Of a stretch of 53,651 nt of DNA, positions 18,969-26,971 are shown in pieces; the stretch's first letter is position 1; each line of letters opens with the position of its first letter. The stretch comes from Lachnospiraceae bacterium. Its GTDB lineage: Bacteria > Bacillota > Clostridia > Lachnospirales > Lachnospiraceae. The stretch covers positions 68,336-121,986 of the forward strand of contig JALEPL010000031.1 of NCBI GenBank assembly GCA_022766245.1, in the 5' to 3' direction. The notes under the pieces are model-generated. The model had not been told where the DNA came from, did not search any database, and was given only the letters and a program-made list of their open reading frames with translations. The translations under genes and the position numbers were made by a program.

Positions 18969-20123
18969 TTATAACAGCAAAGGATCTCCGGCGCAGCACT
19001 GCTGCACATCAAAATAACGCAGAATCGTAGCTGCAATATCTGCAAAGCTGAACCGGGTCCCATAATTTTTTCCTGTCATCAAAGGCTTGCCATACATCAG
19101 CAATGGTACATATTCCCTGGAATGATCCGTAGATGGTGTGCTGGGATCGCATCCATGATCTGCTGTAATCATCAGAATATCCTCATCTCCCAGACCTGCC
19201 ATAAGCTGCGGCAAACGCCCATCAAAATAACTCAATGCCTTGGCATATCCATCCACATCATTGCGATGCCCGTACAACATATCATAGTCTACCAAATTTG
19301 TGAAACATAATCCAGTAAAATCTTTTTTCATATATTCCAAAGTTTTGTCAATACCATCTGCATTGCCCTGAGTACGCACATACTCTGTGATTCCCCGACC
19401 TGCAAAAATATCCACGATCTTTCCCACGGAAAGCACGGTAAATCCGGCCTCCTGCAAGAGGTCCAGGCAAGTCTTTCCCGGTGGTTCCAAAGAGAAATCA
19501 TGCCTTCCTGCTGTACGGGTATAATTGCAGGCACTTCCGATAAAGGGACGGGCAATCACACGTCCCACACCATACTTCCCTGTCAAAAGTTTTCTGGCAA
19601 TCTTACAGTATTCATATAAGGTTTCCACCGGAACCACATCCTCATGGGCAGCAATCTGAAACACAGAATCTGCCGAAGTATATACAATCAATGCCCCTGT
19701 CTTTTCATGCTCCGGTCCGTAATCTTTGATTACCTCAGTGCCGGAATACGGACGGTTACACAGCACATCCCGGCCGGTAGCCTTGCGAAACGGCTCTAAT
19801 ATCTCCTCCGGGAATCCATTTGGAAACGTGGGCAGCGGGTGGTTTGAAATCACACCTGATATCTCCCAGTGTCCAATGGTAGTATCCTTCCCTTTTGACA
19901 CCTCCGCCAATCGGGCAAATGCTCCGGTGGGATGAGCTTCCTTCTCTCCGATATTTACTCCATCGATGTTAAAATATCCTAATTTTCTCATATTGGGCAT
20001 GGAAAAATAACTGCTTTTCGATGCCGCTAACAATGTGTTACTTCCTTCATCATGATAATCAGCCGCATCCGGCAGTTCACCGATTCCCACACTGTCCAGC
20101 ACAATCAAAAAAATCCGCTTCAT
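18969..20123 (-). CDS. deoB: Phosphopentomutase
   Basis: Interconverts (deoxy)ribose 1-phosphate and 5-phosphate in nucleoside salvage, the step after purine nucleoside phosphorylase (encoded at 32 kb). The 384-residue alkaline-phosphatase-superfamily protein has the N-terminal metal site IFLIVLDSVGIGELPDA, the catalytic threonine in GKDTTIGHWEISG, and the C-terminal metal motifs DHGCDPSTPSTDHSREYVP. The start follows GAGGAGGAGATACGG. Its own promoter overlaps the spoIIIAH stop. In Bacillus deoB (drm) is adjacent to the phosphorylase gene pupG; here they are separated by about 12 kb. Confidence 0.97.
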   Translation of the reverse strand: MKRIFLIVLDSVGIGELPDAADYHDEGSNTLLAASKSSYFSMPNMRKLGYFNIDGVNIGEKEAHPTGAFARLAEVSKGKDTTIGHWEISGVISNHPLPTFPNGFPEEILEPFRKATGRDVLCNRPYSGTEVIKDYGPEHEKTGALIVYTSADSVFQIAAHEDVVPVETLYEYCKIARKLLTGKYGVGRVIARPFIGSACNYTRTAGRHDFSLEPPGKTCLDLLQEAGFTVLSVGKIVDIFAGRGITEYVRTQGNADGIDKTLEYMKKDFTGLCFTNLVDYDMLYGHRNDVDGYAKALSYFDGRLPQLMAGLGDEDILMITADHGCDPSTPSTDHSREYVPLLMYGKPLMTGKNYGTRFSFADIAATILRYFDVQQCCAGDPLLL

Positions 20124-20177
20124 CCGTATCTCCTCCTCGTTTTGGCGTGAATGTCCCCTTTATCAAATTCACTTTAT

Positions 20178-20206
20178 AGTATACCCATCTTTTTTCCTGT
20201 TTTCAA
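20178..20206 (-). promoter_or_regulatory. Sigma-A-type promoter for deoB
   Basis: TTGAAA and TATACT separated by 17 bases on the minus strand, about 55 bases before the deoB ATG. The -35 overlaps the spoIIIAH stop codon, which uncouples housekeeping deoB from the sporulation operon upstream. Confidence 0.72.
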
Positions 20207-20856
20207 TATACTTCCCCGCTCTCGATGGGAGTAATGATGATATTGGCCGCATCGATATTTGTCTTTCGTTTTACGATATCCTCCACTTGAGCTCGCTTTG
20301 CATCAGTGACTTCGCCCATATCAAGTACTACATCCGCAGAATCATCTGTTATACTTACCACCACACTGGTAAATCCCTTCGCCTCTAAAAGCATCTCGGC
20401 AGCAGCCTCCCGCTCCGCAATATCCGTAAGCTCTACCAGCTGATCCACTGCTTCCTGCTTTTGACTGTCCTCCAATGCCTCATTGGAAATAATTTCGTTT
20501 AATACTTCTTTGTTTTTTGAACGGACCTGTTCCCGGTTCAGCTTCATCTGGGCTGCATAATCCATGGTTCCCGTTGCAGTACTGGCCAATACTGCCTCTC
20601 CCGGATTCTCCACTGATGTCTCTAGAGCAGCCTCCGTGCTATGTTCCTCTGTGTCTGTAAAAATATCCTCCTCCTGTATTTCCATATCATCCGCAATATC
20701 ATAGGTATAAGCCTCATCCATAGCATCTGCACTGGCCTGCTGTGCCACCTCACTATCTTTTCCATGGTCACCCACAAAACTGATATAGCCTGCCACAGCA
20801 ATCATAAGTGCCAGTGCCGTAATGATCAGTTGATTTTTTTTAAATATCTTTTTCAT
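20203..20856 (-). CDS. spoIIIAH: Stage III sporulation protein AH
   Basis: Mother-cell component of the SpoIIIA-SpoIIQ channel that links mother cell and forespore; its extracellular YscJ/FliF-like domain binds SpoIIQ. The 217-residue protein has an N-terminal basic patch and transmembrane helix (residues ~9-27, LIITALALMIAVAGYISFV), a long acidic linker (~30-95) and the C-terminal domain with VRSKNKEVLNEIISNEALED, AAAEMLLEAKGFTSVVVSI and ADVVLDMGEV. It is the last gene of the operon, separated from spoIIIAG by a palindromic repeat. Expected control is sigma-E in the mother cell (family knowledge). Confidence 0.93.
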   Translation of the reverse strand: MKKIFKKNQLIITALALMIAVAGYISFVGDHGKDSEVAQQASADAMDEAYTYDIADDMEIQEEDIFTDTEEHSTEAALETSVENPGEAVLASTATGTMDYAAQMKLNREQVRSKNKEVLNEIISNEALEDSQKQEAVDQLVELTDIAEREAAAEMLLEAKGFTSVVVSITDDSADVVLDMGEVTDAKRAQVEDIVKRKTNIDAANIIITPIESGEVY

Positions 20857-20881
20857 GCTCTGCCTCCAGTCAGTTCATTCT

Positions 20882-20907
20882 GTAACTATTCAGTACTTCA
20901 CAGTTAC
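20882..20907. repeat. Dispersed palindrome in the spoIIIAG-spoIIIAH gap
   Basis: A 26-bp palindrome GTAACTATTC...CACAGTTAC of the dispersed family. It reaches the last codon of spoIIIAG, and the stop at 20904-20906 lies inside it. Confidence 0.8.
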
Positions 20908-21491
20908 TTCATTTTTACTATTTTAATTTTATGTAACTCTACATCAAATAATGCCATTACCGCCTCAGAAATATTCTGCTTCACCATGGTATTATCTCCC
21001 CCCTCAGCAACCACCAGTATTCCTTCAATTCTCGGCTTTAGTTCACGCACCACAAATGGCTGCTCCTCTCCGTCAAACACAGTTTCTTCCTGCCTCTGCA
21101 CCTGGCTTTTCGTTCCGGTAACGGAATCTCCCGATATCTCCGTGCTATTCTCTTTTGTGGAGGACTCATCTTTTTCCACCACACTGGTTCCTTCATCCTC
21201 ATAGGTAATCATCACCGCCACTTTTCCTGCGCCATCGATCTTGCCAAGAATTTTTTCCAGCTTACTCTCCACATCTCCTCTTGCTGTAATCTCTTCCTCT
21301 TCCTGACTAACCTGCGACTCTCTGTCCCTCGTCTTGGAATCTGTTGGCAGGGAAATCACCAAAATCAGTACCCCCACCAATGCCAACACCAGAAAGTCTG
21401 TTTTTTTCCACTTTTTTTGCCTCATACGTTCCATCCACCCCGGCTGCAATCCCGCCGTTTTTTTCTCATCCTCATTTTTTTCCGGTCTCAC
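20904..21491 (-). CDS. spoIIIAG: Stage III sporulation protein AG
   Basis: Forms the large multimeric ring of the SpoIIIA-Q feeding-tube apparatus. The 195-residue protein begins at GTG overlapping the spoIIIAF stop. It has a basic N-terminus (MRQKKWKKTD), one transmembrane helix (~34-50, FLVLALVGVLILVIS), a variable linker and a ring-building domain (KLEKILGKIDGAGKVAVMIT, later KPRIEGILVVAEGGDN and AVMALFDVELHKIKI). The segment between KDESSTKENSTE and QRQEETVF fits the inserted beta-region of the family. The stop codon falls inside a dispersed palindrome. Confidence 0.92.
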   Translation of the reverse strand: MRPEKNEDEKKTAGLQPGWMERMRQKKWKKTDFLVLALVGVLILVISLPTDSKTRDRESQVSQEEEEITARGDVESKLEKILGKIDGAGKVAVMITYEDEGTSVVEKDESSTKENSTEISGDSVTGTKSQVQRQEETVFDGEEQPFVVRELKPRIEGILVVAEGGDNTMVKQNISEAVMALFDVELHKIKIVKMK

Positions 21492-21991
21492 AAACGTTTC
21501 ACCTCCACCTGGTTTTGCGACAGCTCATAATGCTCACACAATCCCTCTGCTATTTTCCTGACATCTGCGCCCTGTTCCACGGAAACCTTAATCTGTTCTA
21601 TCTGGAATTCATCCGACAGAGTCACTTCGGACTCTTCACACTTTTGATAGTTTTCTTCCATAAACCGACAGACATCTTCCTCCACAACACGCTCGCACTC
21701 ACGGATATACATGGCATCGCTTCCCACCTGTAGCTGCTCTAACTGACTGCTTTGCTCCTGCAGCACTTGGGAGAGCTGATGATAAGATATCCGACTTTTG
21801 AATTCCTCCTCATCCCCCAACAGCGAAAATACCGGACGGGCAATCATCAGAACCAATAACAGCTGCAAATAAAAGCGAATATATTTCTCATATTTTTTTC
21901 CTTGTGCCAAATAGACAATTACCTGGCCCATCACATACAAAATCACAATGGAACGAATCCAGCTCATTAGCGCTTCCATACTGCCTCCCAT
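21488..21991 (-). CDS. spoIIIAF: Stage III sporulation protein AF
   Basis: Membrane component of the SpoIIIA apparatus with a cytosolic or intermembrane ring-building-like domain. The 167-residue protein has two N-terminal hydrophobic helices (~8-26 SWIRSIVILYVMGQVIVYLA and ~37-56 YLQLLLVLMIARPVFSLLG). A helical stretch with the conserved EEEFKSRIS comes next, and the C-terminal domain (EVTLSDEFQIEQIKVSVEQG) ends in NQVEVKRL. It overlaps spoIIIAG by 4 bases and follows spoIIIAE after 3 bases. The call rests on size, topology and its exact operon position. Confidence 0.88.
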   Translation of the reverse strand: MGGSMEALMSWIRSIVILYVMGQVIVYLAQGKKYEKYIRFYLQLLLVLMIARPVFSLLGDEEEFKSRISYHQLSQVLQEQSSQLEQLQVGSDAMYIRECERVVEEDVCRFMEENYQKCEESEVTLSDEFQIEQIKVSVEQGADVRKIAEGLCEHYELSQNQVEVKRL

Positions 21992-21994
21992 CCA

Positions 21995-23134
21995 TTAATT
22001 AATAAAGCTGCTGGATACCGAAATCATGGCAAGGGTAATCACAAACAAAGTCACCGCCGTAAAAATGATTTTCTGCATCAGCACGCTGCCGGTATAAATC
22101 CCCTGGATACTTCCGGATATCCGTTTATCCGATATAGGCTCCGTCACAGCCGCCGTAATTTTATACATCACAGACAGCAGACATAGCTTAATCACCGGCA
22201 CGGAAAGTATCATGGTCAATACTACAATTCCAGCGACACCCACGCTATTTCTCATCACCATTCCCGCTCCCAGCAGCATCTCGCTCAATGCTCCCGTTGC
22301 ATTTCCAATACCGGGAATCATCTGCAATGTTTTGCTGACTGAGCTTACCTTCAGCCGGTCAATGGCTGGAGCCACCATACTTTGAATCACGTTAAGACTC
22401 ACCACCACCGCCACCATAAACTTTAAGCACCAGCGAACGCCATCTTCCAATAGCTCACACATCCGCTGCAGCTTCTCTCCGGGCATAAAATGATTGATAA
22501 ACTGCATCACCACATAAATCTGCACCGCCGGAACCAACACCATAAGCATCATCCACTGCACCAGATAGATCACCAGAAAAGCCAGTTCATAGAAGCCTGC
22601 AGCAGAAAGATTGGCCATTCCCACGGACAGCACCATACAAAAAATCGGAATCAGCATATTCATAAAATCTACCAACTGCCGCAGAGTGTCTGTCACCAGC
22701 TGATGCATGATGGAAAAGGAGCGCAACAGCATCATAATCAGCTCCATATAGAGAAATAAAAAACACATATCTGCAATATAAGTATTGCGAAAAATGTCGG
22801 AAAAATTATGCAGAAAGGAACAACACACCGCCAGCAGAAAAACCTGCAGCAGAAGGCTTTTGCTTTTCGACAACTCCCCCCACAAAACGGAAACTATTTT
22901 CTCCCACAGTTCTTCTCCATCCAGAGATATTTCACCCTTCACAAGTCCCTGCACCAGCTCCGAGAAAGTGATATCCTCCGTTACTTCATTTTCTCCCAGA
23001 TAATCCTCCAGATCAGAAAAATCCAGTTCCCGCATCATCTCCTGCACATAAGAATCCTCCTCTGAGGCATACACCAACTGGCGAGCGCCAAAGCAACACC
23101 AAACACAAACCAGAAAAAATACGATTTTTTTCAT
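21995..23134 (-). CDS. spoIIIAE: Stage III sporulation protein AE
   Basis: Polytopic membrane protein thought to form the export-like core of the SpoIIIA complex. The 379-residue protein has an N-terminal signal/anchor (IVFFLVCVWCCFGARQLVYA), an acidic segment with DFSDLEDYL, and then about six to seven hydrophobic helices. Typical conserved stretches are MNMLIPIFCMVLSVGMANLS, MIPGIGNATGALSEMLLGAG and MRNSVGVAGIVVLTMI. It overlaps spoIIIAD by 4 bases. Identification is secure. Confidence 0.93.
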   Translation of the reverse strand: MKKIVFFLVCVWCCFGARQLVYASEEDSYVQEMMRELDFSDLEDYLGENEVTEDITFSELVQGLVKGEISLDGEELWEKIVSVLWGELSKSKSLLLQVFLLAVCCSFLHNFSDIFRNTYIADMCFLFLYMELIMMLLRSFSIMHQLVTDTLRQLVDFMNMLIPIFCMVLSVGMANLSAAGFYELAFLVIYLVQWMMLMVLVPAVQIYVVMQFINHFMPGEKLQRMCELLEDGVRWCLKFMVAVVVSLNVIQSMVAPAIDRLKVSSVSKTLQMIPGIGNATGALSEMLLGAGMVMRNSVGVAGIVVLTMILSVPVIKLCLLSVMYKITAAVTEPISDKRISGSIQGIYTGSVLMQKIIFTAVTLFVITLAMISVSSSFIN

Positions 23135-23520
23135 AAAAACTCTCCAATCAGTTCCAAAAAGCTCATGAGAATAGGCATACTGATCAATAGAATAGACACT
23201 TTGGCAAACAGTTCAATCTGTCCCGCCATAGTCTGATAACCGGCATCCTTGCAAATATCCCCGGAGAATTCAGCGATATAGCTGATTCCAATCATTTTCA
23301 GAAGCATGGACATAGACGTTTTGTCCACCGGCAACAGATCCCATATGGTATTCATGTACTCCAGAACCAGTTCGATTTTATGAATCAAAAGAAGAAAAAT
23401 ACAGGTACAGGCAGTCATGCCAATCAACACCCCAAATTCCGGCTTCACGGAACGAACCAGCATGCCCAGAACCACCGCCGCAATGGCAAAAAATACAATT
23501 TTTATCATATCCATAGACAC
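23131..23520 (-). CDS. spoIIIAD: Stage III sporulation protein AD
   Basis: Small hydrophobic component of the SpoIIIA apparatus. The 129-residue protein has about four helices (IVFFAIAAVVLGMLVRSVKP, FGVLIGMTACTCIFLLLI, a central amphipathic stretch and VSILLISMPILMSFLELIGE). The motif MIGISYIAEFSGDICKDAGY is characteristic of the family. Ribosome site GGGGGAAGTG. It is separated from spoIIIAC by an 80-base gap that contains a dispersed repeat, whereas these genes normally abut. Confidence 0.93.
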   Translation of the reverse strand: MSMDMIKIVFFAIAAVVLGMLVRSVKPEFGVLIGMTACTCIFLLLIHKIELVLEYMNTIWDLLPVDKTSMSMLLKMIGISYIAEFSGDICKDAGYQTMAGQIELFAKVSILLISMPILMSFLELIGEFL

Positions 23521-23539
23521 TTCCCCCTACAAAACTTCA

Positions 23540-23595
23540 TCTATGCGTTTTCATAGGATTTATGTGGTTTCGCATAAATCTGTTCTGAACAGTTT
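23540..23595. repeat. Dispersed short repeat in the spoIIIAC-spoIIIAD gap
   Basis: A 56-bp sequence starting TCTATGCGTTTTCATA and ending CTGTTCTGAACAGTTT, matching the copy at 10767-10822. It accounts for most of the unusual gap within the operon. Confidence 0.78.
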
Positions 23596-23606
23596 CAAAA
23601 CTTCCG

Positions 23607-23801
23607 TTAAAGTGCAAACAGATCTTTCATGGTCTCAAACAATTCATAAATATAGGGAACAATCCAGAACAGTACAATGAGAAGTCCCGCCAGACTGGTG
23701 AGAAAAGCATGCTCCTCTCTGCCACTGTGCTTTAACACCTGACTAATCACAGTGACTAAAATACCAACCGCTGCAATTTTAAAAATCAAATTTACTCCCA
23801 T
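23607..23801 (-). CDS. spoIIIAC: Stage III sporulation protein AC
   Basis: Small two-helix membrane protein of the SpoIIIA complex. The start at MGVNLIFKIA is chosen for its CGGAGGAGCC ribosome site and gives 64 residues, the standard length. Helices are LIFKIAAVGILVTVISQVLK and LTSLAGLLIVLFWIVPYIY; the linker HSGREEHAF is the family's KxGRxDxA-like turn. It lies between spoIIIAB and spoIIIAD in the expected order. Confidence 0.93.
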   Translation of the reverse strand: MGVNLIFKIAAVGILVTVISQVLKHSGREEHAFLTSLAGLLIVLFWIVPYIYELFETMKDLFAL

Positions 23802-23827
23802 GGCTCCTCCGTTCTTTGGCACAAGAT

Positions 23828-23850
23828 TTTCATATTTGGCCTAACACTAC
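23828..23850. repeat. Short repeat D, copy 1 (spoIIIAB-spoIIIAC gap)
   Basis: TTTCATATTTGGCC followed by TAACACTAC resembles the sequences at 32040-32064 and 41471-41496. It lies at a stop-to-start gap in an operon, directly after the spoIIIAB end. Identity is partial. Confidence 0.5.
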
Positions 23851-23851
23851 C

Positions 23852-24370
23852 CTAGATCAATAGTATAATCAGCATAATTCCAACCGATGCACTGAGCGTA
23901 AGGCTTATTCTTTCTTGATTTCCCGCATCTGATTGCGCCTGGTCAATATAGTAATCCAACCGTTTCGATAGCTGTGCCCCTTCCTTTCCAATCATTTCTT
24001 TGTCTGACCGGGCAAACAGTTTTCCTCCATCCAAAAAGGTCTCCCACTCGCCGGGGCTCCAGTCAAACTCCTTCCTCTTTTCCTCTGCAAGCCGCCTCCA
24101 CTGCGACAAAACATCTGATTCGGTGTAGTCTTTCAATGCATCGGCCAGCTGGATAAAAAAAGTGGAAAATGGATCCTGGGCCTGGTTTCCAAGCTCCTCC
24201 AATAGTGGAATCACCGTAGTGTTCCAGCCCTCTATCCCACTTTGTATCCTCCAGATATATTCCTTCCACTGCAGGAGCTGTTTAAAATGCTTCCTCTGAC
24301 TCTGTACACAACATCTGCCAAACCCCAGTGCTGACACCAGAATCATCGCTGCTCCTATGAACTTTTCCAT
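23852..24370 (-). CDS. spoIIIAB: Stage III sporulation protein AB
   Basis: Membrane protein of the SpoIIIA apparatus, with a fold reported to resemble type II secretion GspF. The 172-residue protein starts at MEKFIGAAMI after GGAGTGCCT, overlapping the spoIIIAA end by 16 bases. It has an N-terminal helix (FIGAAMILVSALGFGRC), a central helical domain (FKQLLQWKEYIWRIQSGIEG, PFSTFFIQLADALKDY, WETFLDGGKLFARSDKEMI) and a C-terminal helix (LTLSASVGIMLIILLI). The family motif LGxxLGxSD appears in altered form as FLDGGKLFARSD. Confidence 0.9.
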   Translation of the reverse strand: MEKFIGAAMILVSALGFGRCCVQSQRKHFKQLLQWKEYIWRIQSGIEGWNTTVIPLLEELGNQAQDPFSTFFIQLADALKDYTESDVLSQWRRLAEEKRKEFDWSPGEWETFLDGGKLFARSDKEMIGKEGAQLSKRLDYYIDQAQSDAGNQERISLTLSASVGIMLIILLI

Positions 24371-25302
24371 AGGCACTCCAGCTTTTCATCATAGATTTTT
24401 ATCTGGCGCACACCATTTTTCCCCAGACCAAGTACCACGAACCGCTCAAAGATTTCCTGCTCCAACCATTGTTTTAAACGCTGTTTCTGCATCATTTCCT
24501 GAATGCTTGCTGCATGAATCGTGCCCAGAATACTACAGCCACAATTTAAAACCTGCTCCACCGCCTGAAAATCTGCCTCTCCCCCCAGCTCATCTACCGC
24601 AATCACCTGTGGTGCCATGGAACGAAGCAGCATTTGCATCCCCTGTACTTTGCTACATCCATCCATCACATCCGTATGTATTCCCACGTCATGCTGGGGA
24701 ATGCCCAGATAGCTTGCCGCAATCTCAGACCGTTCGTCCACAACCCCCACCCGCAGGGACATCCCCGTACCCTCTCCATTTGAAATCATCCGTATCAAAT
24801 CTCTCAGATAGGTGGTCTTCCCCACACCGGCAGCGGACATCAGCAATGTGTGGTGCAAGCCCTTTCCATTCAGAAGATAAGGATAGATTTCTTTGGCACA
24901 CTCCTTTTTTTCATGGGCAATCCGAATATTTAAATAAGAGATCCGGGACATTTTCCGGACTTGACCATTTTCCATGATGACATGACCTGCCACTCCTACC
25001 CGATGTCCTCCCTCCAGCGTGATAAATCCATTCTTCAGCTCCTCCTCATAGGCATAGATGGAATAGCGACTCAGATAAGTCAGCATATCTGCTATATCTT
25101 TCTCTGTCATACAATAAGCATCTTCTGTTTTCGTGGTACACACCCCATAGTTTTCCTCCCAGTAGAAATCCTGTACCTGTGTACGGATTACCAAGGGCTG
25201 TCCCACACGAACCCGCAGTTCCTCCAGTCCGCTCTCAGCCAGCCCCGACCGTAGTCCCGTTCTCATATGTGTGGGAAAAATCGATAAAATCTGCTCCAGC
25301 AT
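24355..25302 (-). CDS. spoIIIAA: Stage III sporulation protein AA, ATPase
   Basis: Predicted ATPase that energises the SpoIIIA-SpoIIQ apparatus, related to type II/IV secretion ATPases. The 315-residue protein has an N-terminal domain (EELRVRVGQPLVIR), the region GFITLEGGHRVGVAGHVIME, Walker A AAGVGKTT at residues ~157-164, VGVVDERSEIAASYLGIPQH and Walker B VIAVDELGGEADF. The start follows AAGGAGGCCGAT. It is the first gene of the operon. A terminator-like hairpin lies 22-52 bases upstream. I could not assign a clear sigma-E promoter; a weak candidate pair (GCATAATT and CATATATT, minus strand, about 25360-25390) is only suggestive. Confidence 0.95.
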   Translation of the reverse strand: MLEQILSIFPTHMRTGLRSGLAESGLEELRVRVGQPLVIRTQVQDFYWEENYGVCTTKTEDAYCMTEKDIADMLTYLSRYSIYAYEEELKNGFITLEGGHRVGVAGHVIMENGQVRKMSRISYLNIRIAHEKKECAKEIYPYLLNGKGLHHTLLMSAAGVGKTTYLRDLIRMISNGEGTGMSLRVGVVDERSEIAASYLGIPQHDVGIHTDVMDGCSKVQGMQMLLRSMAPQVIAVDELGGEADFQAVEQVLNCGCSILGTIHAASIQEMMQKQRLKQWLEQEIFERFVVLGLGKNGVRQIKIYDEKLECLWKSS

Positions 25303-25323
25303 ATCGGCCTCCTTGTCTCACCC

Positions 25324-25354
25324 AAAAAGTCGTAAGGAAATTTTCCCTACGACT
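25324..25354 (-). promoter_or_regulatory. Terminator-like hairpin in the spoIIIA leader
   Basis: On the minus strand AGTCGTAGGGAAAA pairs with its near-complement TTTCCTTACGACT and is followed by TTTTT. No minus-strand gene lies upstream within 1.3 kb, so it is not an obvious end-of-gene terminator. It may attenuate spoIIIA transcription or block antisense transcripts coming from rpsU. Confidence 0.6.
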
Positions 25355-25504
25355 AAATATATGACTTGTCTATGAAATTATGCTTCTACAAGACAACTGT
25401 TTTTTAATGGATTTGCATACATGGATTTTATTCATTACTTACACGATTCTGATAACACTTTTTACACAAATCTCTTATCTTGAATAAGATAGAGTAAAGT
25501 TAAA

Positions 25505-25636
25505 GTAACTGTGAAGGTACTGAACAGATCAGTTACAAGTTACATAAGAAAACCGGCAGAAGATTGCTTCCCCAAAGCAGTGCGAAGTGAGCTTTTGGAT
25601 CGTATTACGTCACCTGCGGTGACACCTCGTGTCAAG
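25505..25636. repeat. Composite repeat in the spoIIIAA to EAL-pseudogene gap
   Basis: The 369-base region between the divergent units holds no gene. It contains a dispersed palindrome (GTAACTGTGAAGG...CAG then ATCAGTTAC, 25505-25536) and, 70 bases on, a family-C hairpin pair: GTCACC-TGC-GGTGAC and GACAC-CTC-GTGTC (25609-25633). The palindrome and the hairpin appear singly elsewhere; here they are joined. Confidence 0.7.
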
Positions 25637-25671
25637 AATACAAAGGGTGATGAAAAATGATAGGAGGAACT

Positions 25672-26606
25672 ATGTCAGAACCAGAAACCGCAATAAAAAA
25701 GCAATTGGATTACATATTAGAAGAGAAGAAAATACATCCCGTTTACCAGCCAATCATATCCCTGAAAACAGGCGATATTTTAGGTTATGAAGCACTTTCC
25801 CGGATTGACCTGAATCCCTGCGCCTTCAACGTGGAAGAGATGTTCCAGTATGCACAGGAATATCAATGTCTGTGGGATTTGGAATACATATGTCGAAAAA
25901 AAGCCCTGAAAGAAGTCAAAAATGACATCGAAAACAAAAAGCTCTTTATCAATCTCCCATTACGAAAAACAGGATTATGAAATAGCCATTGATGATTTTG
26001 GGAATCGTCACCGTAAAGGATCTTCTGGAGGCCTCCGTTACCATTCAGGTGGAACGAGCAATGGATACCAATCCTCTCACGCACCTTCCGGGCAATATTC
26101 AAATCGACCATCAAATTTCACAAAATCTGTTTACCAAAGAAAAATTCTCCATCATGTATCTGGATTTGGACAATTTCAAAGCCTACAACGATATTTACGG
26201 ATTTGAAAATGGCGATTTGATGATAAAGGCTGTTGCAAAATGTATAGAGGAAGCATGCCAAAATAATGAATTTATCGGCCATGTGGGTGGTGATGATTTC
26301 GTCATCATCTCAAAAGCTTATAATTTAGAAGAAATCTTTGCGCAAATTATAGACAGTTTTCACCTTTGCCTGAAGGAACTGTACACACCAAAGGATTATG
26401 AACGCGGGGAAATCTACTCTTCGAACCGTCACGGAGAGCCGGAAATATTTCCTCTTGCCTCCATTTCCGGTGCACTCTATACAAACGAAAACATCTCCAT
26501 TCAAAGTGTCAATGATTTTTCTTATAAAATCGCACTCACGAAAAAAGCCAGCAAAAAGCATATCGGCGATTACCTGCAGAAAACGGAAGATCTTATATTA
26601 CAATAA
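25672..26606 (+). pseudogene. Decayed EAL-CBS-GGDEF cyclic-di-GMP protein
   Basis: Remains of a c-di-GMP signalling protein, now in three reading frames. Frame 1 (25672-~25950, good AGGAGGAACT site) encodes the EAL N-terminus HPVYQPIISLKTGDILGYEA and ends in KKLFIN, then a premature stop. Frame 2 (~25945-26012) continues with HYEKQDYEIAIDDFG, a later EAL motif; the intervening ~45 residues, including the metal-binding EIxE, are gone. Frame 3 (~26003-26606) picks up the end of a CBS domain (GIVTVKDLLEA) and a GGDEF domain (FSIMYLDLDNFKAYNDIYGF, GHVGGDDFVII). Most of EAL and CBS are deleted. About 310 of roughly 600 residues survive. The GGDEF part could still be made as a ~205-residue fragment. 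Confidence 0.82.
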
Positions 26607-26631
26607 AAAGCTGCCACATTTCTGTGGCAGC
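26605..26631 (-). terminator. Terminator of rpsU
   Basis: GCTGCCACA pairs perfectly with TGTGGCAGC around TTTC; on the minus strand it is followed by TTTTT. It lies 22 bases past the rpsU stop and abuts the end of the convergent GGDEF pseudogene. Confidence 0.88.
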
Positions 26632-26653
26632 CCTCATAATTAATTCGTGCTAA

Positions 26654-26830
26654 TTAATTGTATTTACGTTTTCTAGCAGCTTCCGACTTTTTCTTACGCT
26701 TAACACTTGGTTTCTCGTAATGCTCTCTCTTGCGGATCTCCTGCTGGATACCTGCTTTCGCACAGTTTCTTTTGAATCTGCGTAAAGCACTATCTAACGT
26801 TTCGTTCTCTTTTACGATTACATTTGACAT
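26654..26830 (-). CDS. rpsU: 30S ribosomal protein S21
   Basis: Small basic protein of the 30S platform near the anti-Shine-Dalgarno end of 16S rRNA. The 58-residue translation reads [19 protein letters not shown], then [20 protein letters not shown], then [19 protein letters not shown], a standard S21 with its arginine/lysine-rich tail. It has its own strong promoter about 80 bases upstream and its own terminator, so it is monocistronic here. No GatB/YqeY-type gene follows, although one often accompanies rpsU in Firmicutes. Confidence 0.97.
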   Translation of the reverse strand: MSNVIVKENETLDSALRRFKRNCAKAGIQQEIRKREHYEKPSVKRKKKSEAARKRKYN

Positions 26831-26907
26831 TGTCTCACACCTAACCTCCCTCCAGCCTCCTATTGTGCATATTCAACTGTTTGGGTAATTTTTTTGCACT
26901 AAATTGA

Positions 26908-26935
26908 ATTATACCATAATTTTTCTACACGTCAA
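26908..26935 (-). promoter_or_regulatory. Sigma-A-type promoter for rpsU
   Basis: TTGACG and a perfect TATAAT with a 16-base spacer on the minus strand, in the AT-rich gap after alaS. I see no strong alaS terminator before it. Confidence 0.78.
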
Positions 26936-26971
26936 CCGTTTTTGCAAATTTTTGGCACTTTTCAAAAATTT

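Noticed and set aside
25989-26606. Independent intact GGDEF protein
   Set aside because: The frame opens in the middle of a CBS domain and the preceding DNA encodes EAL fragments in other frames, so it is part of a broken larger gene.
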